Origin: JAFAXD01 sp963760435
GTDB taxonomy: Bacteria > Pseudomonadota > Alphaproteobacteria > Rhizobiales > Xanthobacteraceae
Assembly: GCA_963760435.1 (NCBI GenBank)
Contig: CAVXDE010000027.1
Coordinates: 124,001-188,000 of the forward strand
Direction of reading: 5' to 3'
Length of the DNA stretch: 64,000 nucleotides
Below, piece by piece: positions 18,259 to 28,175 of this stretch. The notes below the pieces were generated by a model. That model was not told where the DNA came from. It saw nothing but the letters and a program-made list of their open reading frames with translations, and ran no database searches. Each line of letters starts with the position of its first letter. Positions within the stretch are counted from its first letter, which is position 1. The position numbers and the translations under genes were made by a program.

Positions 18259-21200
18259 TCACCTCCTGCGAATATTGCGGTCGGCGCACCGTTCGAGGGC
18301 CGCATAGCTCGCGAAGAATCCGTCCGAGATGGTGGCGTCGATATTGACATTGTTGGCGGCCCGCAGGGCAAGCGTACCGGGCTCGCCGCCGTTGCTGGTG
18401 CGGTAGAGCAGATTGATATTCCCGTTCGCATCAACGCTGCCGGCGCCGAAATTCCAGTTGGAGGCGACGGTGATGTTGCCGGAATTGACGCTGGTCGGAC
18501 CGGTGGCGGGTGTCGGATTGACGAGGTCGATCTCGGGCCGCAGATGCAGCCCGGATGACGGCATCGCAATCGCCGGATTGCCGCCGAGTTGCAATTTCGC
18601 GCCCGCAAAGGTTGCCGCCACGCGCTTGGTATTGAACGGATTATTGACGAAGTTCAGCAGCGTCGTCTGGTAGAAATTCACGTGTGGCAGATAGGCGCCG
18701 GTCGCCGGCGAAGCCGCCGTCGAGGTCGGATAGAGGCCATTGCGTCGGCGGAAGATGATCTGCGCGCCGGTGGCGTCGAAGAAGCCGGCCGGATCGATGA
18801 TGCCGTCGAAGTGCTTGTTGATGTCGGTATATGCGTCGGTCGTGCTCCACACCGCGAAGGCATTGACCACGAGCGGATCGCCGCTCGCCGAGCCGTTTGC
18901 CCTGGGGTTGGTGACGACGGTGCCGTTGAAGCTGACATTGATGGAATTGTTGGTGATGGAATTGTTGGTCAGGATCGGCGCGCGGATGACGACACTGCCG
19001 CCGGTACTGTCGATATTGGCGCCGCCAGGACCGCCGGAGACGTCGAAGATCGCGCCGGATGCCACCGTAATGGCGCCGGAGCCGGGCACGTTCTCATAGC
19101 CATAGCTCGTGTTCACCGAGCCGTCCGGCTTGCCGGTGGTGCCGAGGGTAATGGTGCCGCCGCGCTGGACCAGCGTCGACTCGCCTTTGGCATAGCCAGG
19201 GCTGTTCACGTCCGGCGCCCGGTAGCGCGCATAGAGCCGCGCGTTGGCGCCGATGGTAACGCCGGAAGCGCCCGGCGTGCCGGCCGCGGCGGTCGAGGTG
19301 CCGGCGCCGTAGAGGCCGATCGAGCCGCCGGAGGCGGAGCTCGCATCGATGGTGCCGTCGATGAAGATGCCGCCGGTGTTGGTGACGAGCAGCACCTTCT
19401 CGGAGGTGAGCGTCTGGCCGGCGCCAAGGACAATATCGCCCTGCCCGAGACTCACCTGGAAGCCGCGGGTGAAGCCGGCGCCGAGCGGCAGCCCAGTGGC
19501 GAGCTGATTGGCGATCAGCGCGAACTGGCCGCCAAGGTCGGCGTAGCGGGCCCCGCCTTTGAGCGTGCCGCCGAGGGCGGCGGTGCCACCGGCAAAGATC
19601 GACAGCGAGCCGGCATAGCCCGAGCCGGCGCCGGAGACGTCGACGGTGGTGTTGCTGCCCAGCGTGACGTTGCCGACGTCGGCATAGAGACGGACGGTGC
19701 CCGCCGGCGTGTCCTGGATCAGATCGCCGATGGTGATGCGCGTGCCGGCGGCGGTGAGCAGCGCGCTGCCGGACAGATTGAGATTGCCCGTCGTCGCTTC
19801 GAGCGTGAGCGTGCCGCCGAGGGCGGCAAGCGTGCCGGTCACATCGACCGAGCCGCCCTTGAGCGCGAGGATGCCGCCGATGACGGTGGGATCGAGCGCG
19901 GGCGCCGCGCCGGATTGCGCGAGCGACAGCGCGCCGGTCGTGGTCAAGGCCTGCGAGGTCGCGCCGGCGACCAGGAACAGCGGCGCCGCCAGCGAGACCG
20001 AGGCCGCCTTGGCATCGAGGCTGCCGCTGCCGCTGAACAGCACCTTGGTTCCGGCGCTGCCGCCCACCGCGGCAAAGCCGGCGAGCGTCTTGGTCCCGGC
20101 GCCGAAGGTGAGCGTATCGCTAGCGTTGAGGATCAGGCTGCCGCCAGCCCCACCGGTGTTGGCGCCATTGGTGTTGGCGCTCGCCTGGCTGTTGGTGAGG
20201 ACAATGTTGTTTGCCGCGATGCTGAGAGCGCCGCCGTCGCCGTAGAGGCCGGCGCCATCAAGCGTGAAGGTGCCGATTGGATTGCCGGCATCGCCGAACG
20301 TGTTGCTGCCGTAGATGTTGAAGACCGAAGCCGAGCGCAGCCGCACGACATCGGCGCCGGCGAAGTTGGCGATGAGATCGGCGCTGACCACGAGCCCGCC
20401 CGCGCCGCCGCCGACATTGATGATGCTGCCGGAGAGATCGTAGTTCCTCGCGGTGAGCTTGGCGCTCAGGGGAACGCTCGTCGTTCCACTCGAATCGAGC
20501 GTCAGCGTATTGCCCGCGAGGATCACACCCGCCCCGATCGTGATGTTGCCGAGCGCCACCGCCGACACCGGACCGTTCGGCGCCGGCGTTGTCGACGGCA
20601 CCTGATAGACGCCGGGCACGAAGTGGCGCACCACGCTGATAAGACCGCCATTGGAGACGCGCAGCAACGACCCGTCGCCGCTGACACCTGCAGTGTAGCC
20701 CGTGAGAGTGCCGGAGGAATTGTACTGGGCGACGGGATCGGCCCCGAACACCAGCGCCGCGGTGGAACCGCCGGCGACCGCGCCCCTCGCCGTGATCACG
20801 CTGCCGTCGTCGACAACGACTCCGCGGACGCCGGCGCTCGCGCTGGTCGGCGCGAGCGAGGTGAACAAGAGCTCGGGCCCGCTCAGCGCGTGCGCGGCGT
20901 CGGTCGCAACCTCGAGGTTCGCCGCCGTTGCCGTTATGCGCGTGCCTTCCGTCGTGTTGCTGCGATAGCCGCCGAGCAGGATGCTCTCGATGCCGATCTG
21001 GCTCAGCATGTCGGGATCGAGGAACAGGTAACCCGCATAGGCGCTGCTGGCCGTGAAGGCGCCGTTTGTCACCGTGCCGAAGTTGCCGAGCTGATCGGAT
21101 GCTGCGACCACCAGATTGGTGCCGGTGATGTCGAGCTGACCACCGAGGCCGCCGGGCGCCGGCGCGAACTGATTGGTGGCGTCGAGCACCAGCGCAGTGC

Positions 21201-24200
21201 CGGCCGCCACGACCATGCGCGCCGCATCCTGAGCGAGCCGCGGCGCCGCCGCGCCGTTACTGGCCGCAAGCGCGGCGAAGTACCTGGCGCCCTTGGCGAT
21301 GTCGATTTCGGAGTATCTGGTCCAGACGCTGTTCGACTGGATCTGCAGCAGCACGGTCTGCGACGAGCGCGATCCGTTGATCGAATTGCCGAGCACGCCC
21401 GTCATATAGACGGAGCCGTCCATGGTGGTGATCGGCTTGGCCGCCGGATTGGTGCTGGCCGAGCCAACGACCACGCGGTACGCGCCCGGCAAGGTCGCGT
21501 ATTCGGCGGGCAGCAAGGTGTAGGTGCCGCCGGGTATGCCGTTGCCGCCCGGTATGGTGACGGTCTGCCCGGCCGCGACCTTGGTGGTGAAGGTCGGATC
21601 GGAGGGTGCGAGCGACGACGCATAGCCCGGGACCAGCGCATAGACGGTCTGGGTCGTGGTGGTGAGCACGTTGCGCGAGCCGCCGGTGCCGGGAACGAAC
21701 TCGGTCGCATAGACCTCGCCGCCGCCGCGGCCGTCGATCGTGGCGCCGGCCAATGTCTTGACGCTGGAGCCGCCGAGCACGATGAGCTTGGCCGGCGGCC
21801 CCTTCAGGAGCGTGTTGTTGAAGGCCCAGTTGGTGCCGTCGGTCGTGCTGCCATAGGGAATCGTCAGGCCAATCGCCGAGACCGAGGTCAGGCTGCCGGG
21901 CAGCAAGGTCACGCTGCCGGTCGCAACCGTCGTGATCTTCGAGCCAAACAGGCCCAAGGTGCCGCCGCCCTGTTCCAGCGGATCGTAAGGATCGCTCCCG
22001 GAGCCAAACACCGTGAAGACGCCCGGCAGCGACTGCCCCGAACCGAAGCCAAGCTGGATGGTGCCGAGCGGCGCATACAGCGCCCCGCCCTGCACGATGG
22101 TCTTGGCGTCGACCACGATGGCGCCGCCGGCCGACAGCGGCGCGACCGGCGTTGCGCCGCTGGAGGCGAACGTGATGGTGTTGTGCGTGCCCGAAGCGCC
22201 GGCCGGCGCGAGCCCGAGCGACATCAGCAGATAGGCGGTGCCGGTCGCCGGATAGATCTCGCGCGCCGTGATGTTGAGGTTATCGGCAACAAGAAAACCG
22301 CCGACCCAGGGGATGCCGCCATAGCCGTCGGTCGTTACGCCAGACGCGGCCGTCGAATTGTTGACCGTGCCGATCAACCGGACATCGCCGGCGCTGACGA
22401 GATTGACGGTGCCGGCGTTCATGACAACAGGAGTACCGACGACGTCGATCCCCTGCCTTGCGTTCAGGGTCAGCGTGCCGTCGGCGAGCGTCGGCAGAAT
22501 GGCGGAGTTGGCACTGCCGAAATTGCCGCTGATGTTGATATAGCCCGCCTCGAGCGTGACATTCGTCTGGCCGATGGTGGGAATGCAACTGGCGGCCGGC
22601 GTGCAGCCCGGCACGCTATAGGCGGTATTGATCACGCCTTGCGGCAGCAGCGTCGCGACCACGCCGGAATTGCTGATCAGGATCGAACCCGCGACGTTCA
22701 GATCCACATTGCCGCTGAAGTAAAGCGGTCCGGTGACCGACACCGTGTCGAGGCCGCTGTTGGCGCTGTCGATGGTGTCGGCGTTGATGAAATACGTCGC
22801 GTTGGTCGTGGGCATCACGGCGCGAAGCTGCGACCGCGTCGTCGGGGGGGCGCTGCCGAAGGCAGCCGCTACGTTGCCGCTCTGGCTGATCAGCGTGCCG
22901 CCGTTCGTGGCGCTCGTGATGCTGAGCGTGCCGCCGGCGGCTTGCGGTGCACCGCCGGCGGCCTCGATCGAGCCGGCAAAATAAAGGCTCTGATACGAAT
23001 CCGTGGCAGGGTTGCCGAAGGTCGAGAGCGTCAGGCTGCCGCCATTGCTCCAGACCGCCTGGGTCGTGATCGTCGGGGTCAAGCCGGTGCCGCCGCGTCC
23101 CGGCAATTGCACTGTGCCGCTCGCGCCGGCGATGTTGAACTCCGATCCGGCCAGCGCGACGATGACGCCGGCGCTCGACAGGCTGATCGAGCCGCCGGGC
23201 AGCACCGTGCCCGCGGAATAGCCTCTGACCAATGGGTTCGGCACATAGGTGCCGGACACGTCGAGCACGGCGTTAGCGCCGATCCAGAGATATTGCGGCA
23301 GACCGTCGCCGCCGTTTGACAGCACCGGCACCCCGCCTTCGGAGATGCTGATGCTGCCGCCAGGCGCCGTGATGCTGCCGAGGATGACGGCGGGCCCGGC
23401 GGCGTTGAGACTGATGCTGGCGAGCGGATCGCCGACGATCCGGGCGCCCTCGTCGATCAACAGCTTGGACAGCGCGCTGCGGTCACCGGTCACCCCATAG
23501 GGGTAGGCGGCTTGCGCCAGCGTGAGGTTGACCGCATGCCGCATACCGTCGACTGCGTAGCCAAGCGCGGCGAACGCGCGCAGCCGCGCCCCCGTCGCCG
23601 GCAGGTCGGTTGCCGCTGTCAGCTGATAGTTCTGCTGCTTGAGCGTGACGGTGGTGCCGGCCGTGACCGTCGTGCTGCCATAGGTGCTGGTGAGCGAAAA
23701 GCTGCCGAAGCCGCTGTCGGTGAAGAACGAGGTCGGCAGCACCACGGTTCCAGCCTGGGCACCGCTGGTGATCGCGGTCACCTGGGTCGCTCGCCCGTCG
23801 ACGACGATCTCCGGCACCTTCAGGGCGAACGTACCGCCCTGCGACAGACCGCCCGCATAGATGGTGCCATTCATCAACACGTTGGCATTGGTCGCTGTCG
23901 GCGGCGCGTAGATCGGGACGCTGCTGCGCGGAGCGTTCGGATCGATGATCGTGGGGTCGAGCCAGGTACCGGCATAGGTCGACAGCGACAGGTTGCCGCC
24001 CTTGCCCTTGGGCAGGCCATCTGCACCGACCGCGATCGTGCCGCTGGGGCTGACATAGCCGCCACTCGACACGTCGACGACGCTGCCCGCCGACAAGATG
24101 ATCGAGGGACTGAGATCCCGCGTGCCGTCGTTGCTGCTGATGTTGTAGGTGCTGAGGCTGATGCTGCCGCCGTTGATGGAGAGCGCGCCGGTCAGGCCGT

Positions 24201-27036
24201 CCGCCGCCGCGCCTGTGTCGTTCACCCAGCGCCCGCTGACGTCGAGGAGCGCCGTGGCGCCGATGACGAGATTCGGCAGCGCCGTGGTGCCGACGGCGGC
24301 CTGCGGACCCGCGAGCGTGATGCTGCCGCCGTGCGCGGTGAGCGTACCGTCGACCGTGCTGACGCTGCCGAGCTTGATGCTGCCGGCATCCAGCACCGAC
24401 AGGCTCGCTCCCGCCGCGATCGAGAGCGTGTCGGCGCCGCTGATGCTGATCGAGCCGAGCCCGAAGGATGTGAGCCTGTCGGTCGAATAGGCGATGACCG
24501 ATGTGGTTTTTGGGCTGGCTGTGCCGCTCGTCGCGGTGGGCAGCAGCAGAGACGAGGCGATCGAGAAGTCCGGAGCCAACACGGAGGGGGCCGACGCCTG
24601 AAGCACGATCGCATCATGCAGGTCGCCCGGGGAAATGCCGCTGGCGACCAGGGTGATCGCCAGTGCAGCCCCGTTCGGCAGCTGGTCCGGGGTCGCCTGC
24701 GCCCCGCCGGCCCCGGTGCCGCGCTGGGCGAGCCGGCGCTGGTTCGCGCCGATGACGATCTCGCCGGCGAGATCACCCTCGAGCACCGGGTTCACCGCCG
24801 CGATCGAGGTGCCGCCGGCACTGATGCCGTTGAAGTAGCCCGGCTTGTCATAGCTGCTGCCGTGCAGCGCATCGCTGTAATATTCGGTGGCGTCGACGCC
24901 GGCCCGCGGATGGTCGACCTTGAAGCCGGCAACGATCGCATTGGTGAGGAACGGATCGGCGTTGGAGATATCGTAGTTGCGTCCATCCCATCCGAGCACG
25001 CGCGTCGTGGCGATGCGCGCTCCTGTGTATTGGATCACGCCGCCGGACACGTTGATCTTTGCGCCCTGGGCCTGCAGCACGTCGACGAAGGCGGCCGTGC
25101 CCTGACCGTTGCCGACGCTGTAGCCGCTGCCAAACGTCAGCGACCCGCCCTTGGTCAGCAGCTGGTCGATCGCTTGCGTGACGTTGGCGAGATAGCGAGC
25201 GCCCGATGATGCAAACAGCGGCGAGCCGACCCAGGTCTCGCCGTCGGCGCGCGTGCCGGTTTGAGTGAGATCGATGGTTACCGTCTGGCTGACCAGGCTG
25301 CGCGCCAGCGGCGTGTCGGCGACGTCGTTGGTCGTGACCTTGAAGGTGTAGATGTAATCGCTGACCGAGCGCGTCGCCGTCAGGCCCGACAGATCGATGC
25401 TGCTGCCCGATTCCATGAGAACGCGGCCGACCGGCGGCAGTGCCGATCCATCCGGCGACGTTTGCCCCGGCCCGGTGACCGACATGGTCGCCGACGGCGC
25501 CAGCACCCAGGATCCGGACTGAAAATCCACATACGGCGCGCTGACGTCGATGCGCGGCGCGACGAAGCTCGCAAGCGAGGTGGAATCGGAGGGAATCGTC
25601 TCCCCGTTCTCCTCCGGCAGGATTGCGGTGACGCTCTTGGTGCCGAACAGCACTTGATTGCTCGGCCCGGACCCGTTCGCCGCGATGGTGATCGAACCGG
25701 CCCGCGTGATGCTGGTCGTCGCTTCCACAAGCCCGAGCTGTTCGACCGCATCGCCGTTCAGCGTGATATTGCCACGCCGCGAGATCAGCACCCCGCCCAC
25801 GTCGTTGAGGATGAGCGACCCACCGCTCACCGCAGGCGGCGCATACAGCAGCGTTCCGCTGATCGCAGGCCCGGTGCGGACGATGTTGCTCGTCTGCGTC
25901 GTATTCGACCCCGGCTTGGCGATCTGCACGCTCGAACCCGCCGCCAGGATGATCTGCCCGGCCGACGTGCTGATCGCTCCGGCATTGCTCACCTGCGGAC
26001 CCAACAGCGCAACAAAGCCGCCATTGTCGAAGCCGCTGACGTCCGTGCTGATGCTCGCGCCGGCCTGGACCTGGACACCAACATTGCTCTGGGCGGGAAT
26101 GAGCCCGGCCGAGAACAGCGCCGTGTTGCCGGTGGTGATCGAACTGCCGTTGTAAACCACGTTGAACGCAGCGTTGGTGAACAGGCCGTTGCTCAGGAAC
26201 GTCGTGTTGGCATTGGCCTCGTCGGACGGCGCCAAGATCAAGGTGCCGTTCGGCGCCGTCGGCGTGAGGCCGCTCACGCTGATCGGCACATAGGCATCGC
26301 CGCTCGCCTTGAAGGCGCCGTTGGCGGTGCCGGTAAAGCTGTTCAGGTCCATCGCCGAGGCGATCAGCGTGTGCACGTTGATCTGGCTCGTGCCGTTGAA
26401 GATGATGCCGTTCGGGTTGATGATCAGCACCGTGCCTTCGGCCCTGATCTGGCCCAGGATCTGGCTCGGGCTGCCGGTGGCGTCGATGCGGTTGAGAATC
26501 GTCCAGCTGTTGCCGTTGGCCGAGTTGCCGCCGGACTGATCAAAATAAAGCGTGGTGTTCCGGCCCACGTTGAACTGCTGCCAGGTGGCGATCGCGCGCT
26601 GCGCGGTCTGCTGCACCGTGACGATCGTCTGCCCATTGCTCGTGGTCTGCGTCGGCAGCTTGGCATTGACCCAGAGATTGCCGCTGTTCCCCGCGGCCAC
26701 CCGCGGATCGACGATCAGCCCGCCGGCCGACAGTCCGTCGGTCACCCGCGACGTCTGCGCCTGCTGCGCCTGCGCCGCCGCGCGCGCGGCGGCCTGGATA
26801 TCCTGCATCGATCGCAGCGCCTGCGTGGCGCGCGACAGCGACTGCTGGGCTCTCTGCGCTGCCTCTTGCGCCTGCTGCGCCGCGGCTCGGGCCGCATCCG
26901 AGGCAATCGTCGGCGCACTGGTCGTTGCGGCTGAGCGCGACCCGACCGAGATCGCATGCGCACTCGGCATTCCAAGCATCAGCGCCAGCAGGCTTGTTCC
27001 GGCCAGCAGAGCGGAGCGGCGCGAAAAAGACGGCAT
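18259..27036 (-). CDS. Exoprotein N-terminal part: signal peptide, TPS domain and beta-helix (2,925 aa)
   Basis: This is the longest intact frame. Residues 1-28 form a signal peptide (MPSFSRRSALLAGTSLLALM, cleavage after SAHA). Residues ~45-95 form an Ala/Gln-rich coiled coil. The TPS/haemagglutination activity domain spans ~100-330, with WQQFNVGRNTTLYFDQ, the hallmark NPNGI at ~207-211, and IFNGTSQINVHTLIASAMDL. After that come long imperfect beta-helix repeats rich in GSITL/GGNLSLS patterns. The ATG has a GGAGA site 8 bases upstream (after ATGGAGACTACGTT). The frame ends at 18259 in an out-of-character Arg-rich tail (CADRNIRRR), marking a frameshift rather than the natural end. The FecR gene ends 153 bases upstream. 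Confidence 0.85.
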   Translation of the reverse strand: MPSFSRRSALLAGTSLLALMLGMPSAHAISVGSRSAATTSAPTIASDAARAAAQQAQEAAQRAQQSLSRATQALRSMQDIQAAARAAAQAQQAQTSRVTDGLSAGGLIVDPRVAAGNSGNLWVNAKLPTQTTSNGQTIVTVQQTAQRAIATWQQFNVGRNTTLYFDQSGGNSANGNSWTILNRIDATGSPSQILGQIRAEGTVLIINPNGIIFNGTSQINVHTLIASAMDLNSFTGTANGAFKASGDAYVPISVSGLTPTAPNGTLILAPSDEANANTTFLSNGLFTNAAFNVVYNGSSITTGNTALFSAGLIPAQSNVGVQVQAGASISTDVSGFDNGGFVALLGPQVSNAGAISTSAGQIILAAGSSVQIAKPGSNTTQTSNIVRTGPAISGTLLYAPPAVSGGSLILNDVGGVLISRRGNITLNGDAVEQLGLVEATTSITRAGSITIAANGSGPSNQVLFGTKSVTAILPEENGETIPSDSTSLASFVAPRIDVSAPYVDFQSGSWVLAPSATMSVTGPGQTSPDGSALPPVGRVLMESGSSIDLSGLTATRSVSDYIYTFKVTTNDVADTPLARSLVSQTVTIDLTQTGTRADGETWVGSPLFASSGARYLANVTQAIDQLLTKGGSLTFGSGYSVGNGQGTAAFVDVLQAQGAKINVSGGVIQYTGARIATTRVLGWDGRNYDISNADPFLTNAIVAGFKVDHPRAGVDATEYYSDALHGSSYDKPGYFNGISAGGTSIAAVNPVLEGDLAGEIVIGANQRRLAQRGTGAGGAQATPDQLPNGAALAITLVASGISPGDLHDAIVLQASAPSVLAPDFSIASSLLLPTATSGTASPKTTSVIAYSTDRLTSFGLGSISISGADTLSIAAGASLSVLDAGSIKLGSVSTVDGTLTAHGGSITLAGPQAAVGTTALPNLVIGATALLDVSGRWVNDTGAAADGLTGALSINGGSISLSTYNISSNDGTRDLSPSIILSAGSVVDVSSGGYVSPSGTIAVGADGLPKGKGGNLSLSTYAGTWLDPTIIDPNAPRSSVPIYAPPTATNANVLMNGTIYAGGLSQGGTFALKVPEIVVDGRATQVTAITSGAQAGTVVLPTSFFTDSGFGSFSLTSTYGSTTVTAGTTVTLKQQNYQLTAATDLPATGARLRAFAALGYAVDGMRHAVNLTLAQAAYPYGVTGDRSALSKLLIDEGARIVGDPLASISLNAAGPAVILGSITAPGGSISISEGGVPVLSNGGDGLPQYLWIGANAVLDVSGTYVPNPLVRGYSAGTVLPGGSISLSSAGVIVALAGSEFNIAGASGTVQLPGRGGTGLTPTITTQAVWSNGGSLTLSTFGNPATDSYQSLYFAGSIEAAGGAPQAAGGTLSITSATNGGTLISQSGNVAAAFGSAPPTTRSQLRAVMPTTNATYFINADTIDSANSGLDTVSVTGPLYFSGNVDLNVAGSILISNSGVVATLLPQGVINTAYSVPGCTPAASCIPTIGQTNVTLEAGYINISGNFGSANSAILPTLADGTLTLNARQGIDVVGTPVVMNAGTVNLVSAGDVRLIGTVNNSTAASGVTTDGYGGIPWVGGFLVADNLNITAREIYPATGTAYLLMSLGLAPAGASGTHNTITFASSGATPVAPLSAGGAIVVDAKTIVQGGALYAPLGTIQLGFGSGQSLPGVFTVFGSGSDPYDPLEQGGGTLGLFGSKITTVATGSVTLLPGSLTSVSAIGLTIPYGSTTDGTNWAFNNTLLKGPPAKLIVLGGSSVKTLAGATIDGRGGGEVYATEFVPGTGGSRNVLTTTTQTVYALVPGYASSLAPSDPTFTTKVAAGQTVTIPGGNGIPGGTYTLLPAEYATLPGAYRVVVGSASTNPAAKPITTMDGSVYMTGVLGNSINGSRSSQTVLLQIQSNSVWTRYSEIDIAKGARYFAALAASNGAAAPRLAQDAARMVVAAGTALVLDATNQFAPAPGGLGGQLDITGTNLVVAASDQLGNFGTVTNGAFTASSAYAGYLFLDPDMLSQIGIESILLGGYRSNTTEGTRITATAANLEVATDAAHALSGPELLFTSLAPTSASAGVRGVVVDDGSVITARGAVAGGSTAALVFGADPVAQYNSSGTLTGYTAGVSGDGSLLRVSNGGLISVVRHFVPGVYQVPSTTPAPNGPVSAVALGNITIGAGVILAGNTLTLDSSGTTSVPLSAKLTARNYDLSGSIINVGGGAGGLVVSADLIANFAGADVVRLRSASVFNIYGSNTFGDAGNPIGTFTLDGAGLYGDGGALSIAANNIVLTNSQASANTNGANTGGAGGSLILNASDTLTFGAGTKTLAGFAAVGGSAGTKVLFSGSGSLDAKAASVSLAAPLFLVAGATSQALTTTGALSLAQSGAAPALDPTVIGGILALKGGSVDVTGTLAALGGTLTLEATTGNLNLSGSALLTAAGTRITIGDLIQDTPAGTVRLYADVGNVTLGSNTTVDVSGAGSGYAGSLSIFAGGTAALGGTLKGGARYADLGGQFALIANQLATGLPLGAGFTRGFQVSLGQGDIVLGAGQTLTSEKVLLVTNTGGIFIDGTIDASSASGGSIGLYGAGTSTAAAGTPGASGVTIGANARLYARYRAPDVNSPGYAKGESTLVQRGGTITLGTTGKPDGSVNTSYGYENVPGSGAITVASGAIFDVSGGPGGANIDSTGGSVVIRAPILTNNSITNNSINVSFNGTVVTNPRANGSASGDPLVVNAFAVWSTTDAYTDINKHFDGIIDPAGFFDATGAQIIFRRRNGLYPTSTAASPATGAYLPHVNFYQTTLLNFVNNPFNTKRVAATFAGAKLQLGGNPAIAMPSSGLHLRPEIDLVNPTPATGPTSVNSGNITVASNWNFGAGSVDANGNINLLYRTSNGGEPGTLALRAANNVNIDATISDGFFASYAALERCADRNIRRR

Positions 27037-27189
27037 AACGTAGTCTCCATCTCAAGCGGGCTGGGTGAAGTGGCCCCGTTCGACAGAGCGCGGCAGTCTC
27101 AAAAACTGCTACGCCTTCCTGCCTTGCCCATGAGACGAACGCCGAACGCCTTCAGCTAACCGCCTCGGCGAAATAATTTTGTGCCATAT

Positions 27190-28140
27190 TCACGTCACGA
27201 CCACGACACCGCCTGGCAGCGTCAGCAAATGGGCGCCCATGACGATGCGCACATAGGAGATCACCTCCTCGATACGTGCCAGCTCAATTCTGATCGTGAC
27301 CCGGCGCTGGCCAAGATCGCTGTTGAGCAGGACGATCCGGCCGCGCCAATACCGGTTGATTTCGCCCAGGACGCGCGCCAGCGGCTCGTCGTGAAAAATC
27401 AGCAAGCCCTTGCTCCAACCGATAACCTGCGTGGGGTCGACGGAGGCAGGCGGCCCGAAGCTCTCAGTCGTGTAGGCAAGCTGTTGCCCTGCATGAAGGG
27501 TCGCGACATCGTTGCGGCATTCGACCTGAACGGAACCCTCGAGGCATGTCACGCGAACGGCGTCCCCATCACGACGCAAATTAAATCGCGTCCGCGTTGC
27601 AACGACCCGGCCACTCGCCGCAACCACGGTCAAGATTTTCGACGCATCGAGAGCGGCGGCGATCAAAGCCTCTCCGTCAAGCATTTCAATGCGCTCTTCG
27701 TGCTCATCCGCCGGGCGCCGCGTGATACTGGTGTCCGTGTTCATCTCAGCGGAGATGCCGTTGGCCAGGGCGATCGTACGCTGTTCGCCTTTTCCGGTTC
27801 GATAATCGGCCGTCAGGTCGGACAAGGATGGCCACAGGCCGAGCGGCGGGCGGACGATAGCAACTCCCGCTATGCCGGCTGCGACCGCCGTTCCGGCGCC
27901 AGCCAAGACCATCCGACGGCTCACATGCGCGCTAACGCGGCGCGAAATTATCGCGCGGTCGGCCGCGGTCACGCTTTCTCCCGCGGCAACCCCGAGCGCC
28001 TCCCAAACATCTACCGCACGGCGATAGGCGTCCGCATGCGCAGTGCTCCGCCGCCGCCATGCCTCCAATTCCCGCAGGTCGGCAGTGGTCGCATGGCCGG
28101 ACGTTGCACGCATCAAGTGCTCCAACGCCTCGCTCTGCAA
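27190..28140 (-). CDS. FecR-family anti-sigma/sigma regulator
   Basis: This is an inner-membrane signal relay that usually controls the sigma factor encoded beside it. An N-terminal cytosolic DUF4880-like domain (ELEAWRRRSTAHADAYRRAV) binds sigma, a transmembrane segment lies at about residues 76-97 (MVLAGAGTAVAAGIAGVAIV), and a periplasmic FecR domain follows (DYRTGKGEQRTIALANGISA, EMLDGEALIAA, TCLEGSVQVECRN). The annotated start is a TTG at 28140 without a good ribosome site. An ATG at 28168, in another frame (MVTERAVQ), would join it if one of the CC bases at 28143-28144 were removed, giving a more typical FecR N-terminus. The sigma gene ends 35 bases upstream. Confidence 0.85.
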   Translation of the reverse strand: MQSEALEHLMRATSGHATTADLRELEAWRRRSTAHADAYRRAVDVWEALGVAAGESVTAADRAIISRRVSAHVSRRMVLAGAGTAVAAGIAGVAIVRPPLGLWPSLSDLTADYRTGKGEQRTIALANGISAEMNTDTSITRRPADEHEERIEMLDGEALIAAALDASKILTVVAASGRVVATRTRFNLRRDGDAVRVTCLEGSVQVECRNDVATLHAGQQLAYTTESFGPPASVDPTQVIGWSKGLLIFHDEPLARVLGEINRYWRGRIVLLNSDLGQRRVTIRIELARIEEVISYVRIVMGAHLLTLPGGVVVVT

Positions 28141-28175
28141 GGCCTTGGACTGCGCGTTCCGTCACCATGTCGCTG

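Larger units (their letters stand above)
13936..27036 (-). pseudogene. Giant filamentous haemagglutinin-type (two-partner secretion) exoprotein, whole gene interrupted by several frameshifts
   Basis: Read through its frameshifts, this is one ~4,360-codon gene for a secreted beta-helix adhesin. Transcription runs from 27036 down to 13936. A signal peptide and TPS secretion domain open it, thousands of residues of Ser/Thr/Gly/Asn-rich beta-helix repeats follow, and the C-terminus is charged (SDDSNDEDKKRERKDKRSE). Frame changes fall at about 18200-18310 (two or three), 17826-17827 (extra base), 17679-17682 (missing base in a C run), 17253-17258 and 17211-17214 (extra bases), and 14350-14359 (extra base or ATCG tandem duplication). 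Each repair joins two plausible beta-helix stretches. The parts are listed separately. No TpsB outer-membrane pore gene lies in the window. Confidence 0.8.

Noticed and set aside
18589..23319. 1,576-codon open frame on the plus strand opposite the exoprotein
   Set aside because: It is Arg/Ala/Gly/Asp-rich without domains or a ribosome site, and mirrors the codon structure of the minus-strand gene; GC-rich exoprotein repeats leave few stops on the opposite strand.
23512..26934. Two further long plus-strand frames (565 and 557 codons) opposite the exoprotein
   Set aside because: Same shadow pattern, low-complexity Arg-rich translation, no start signals.
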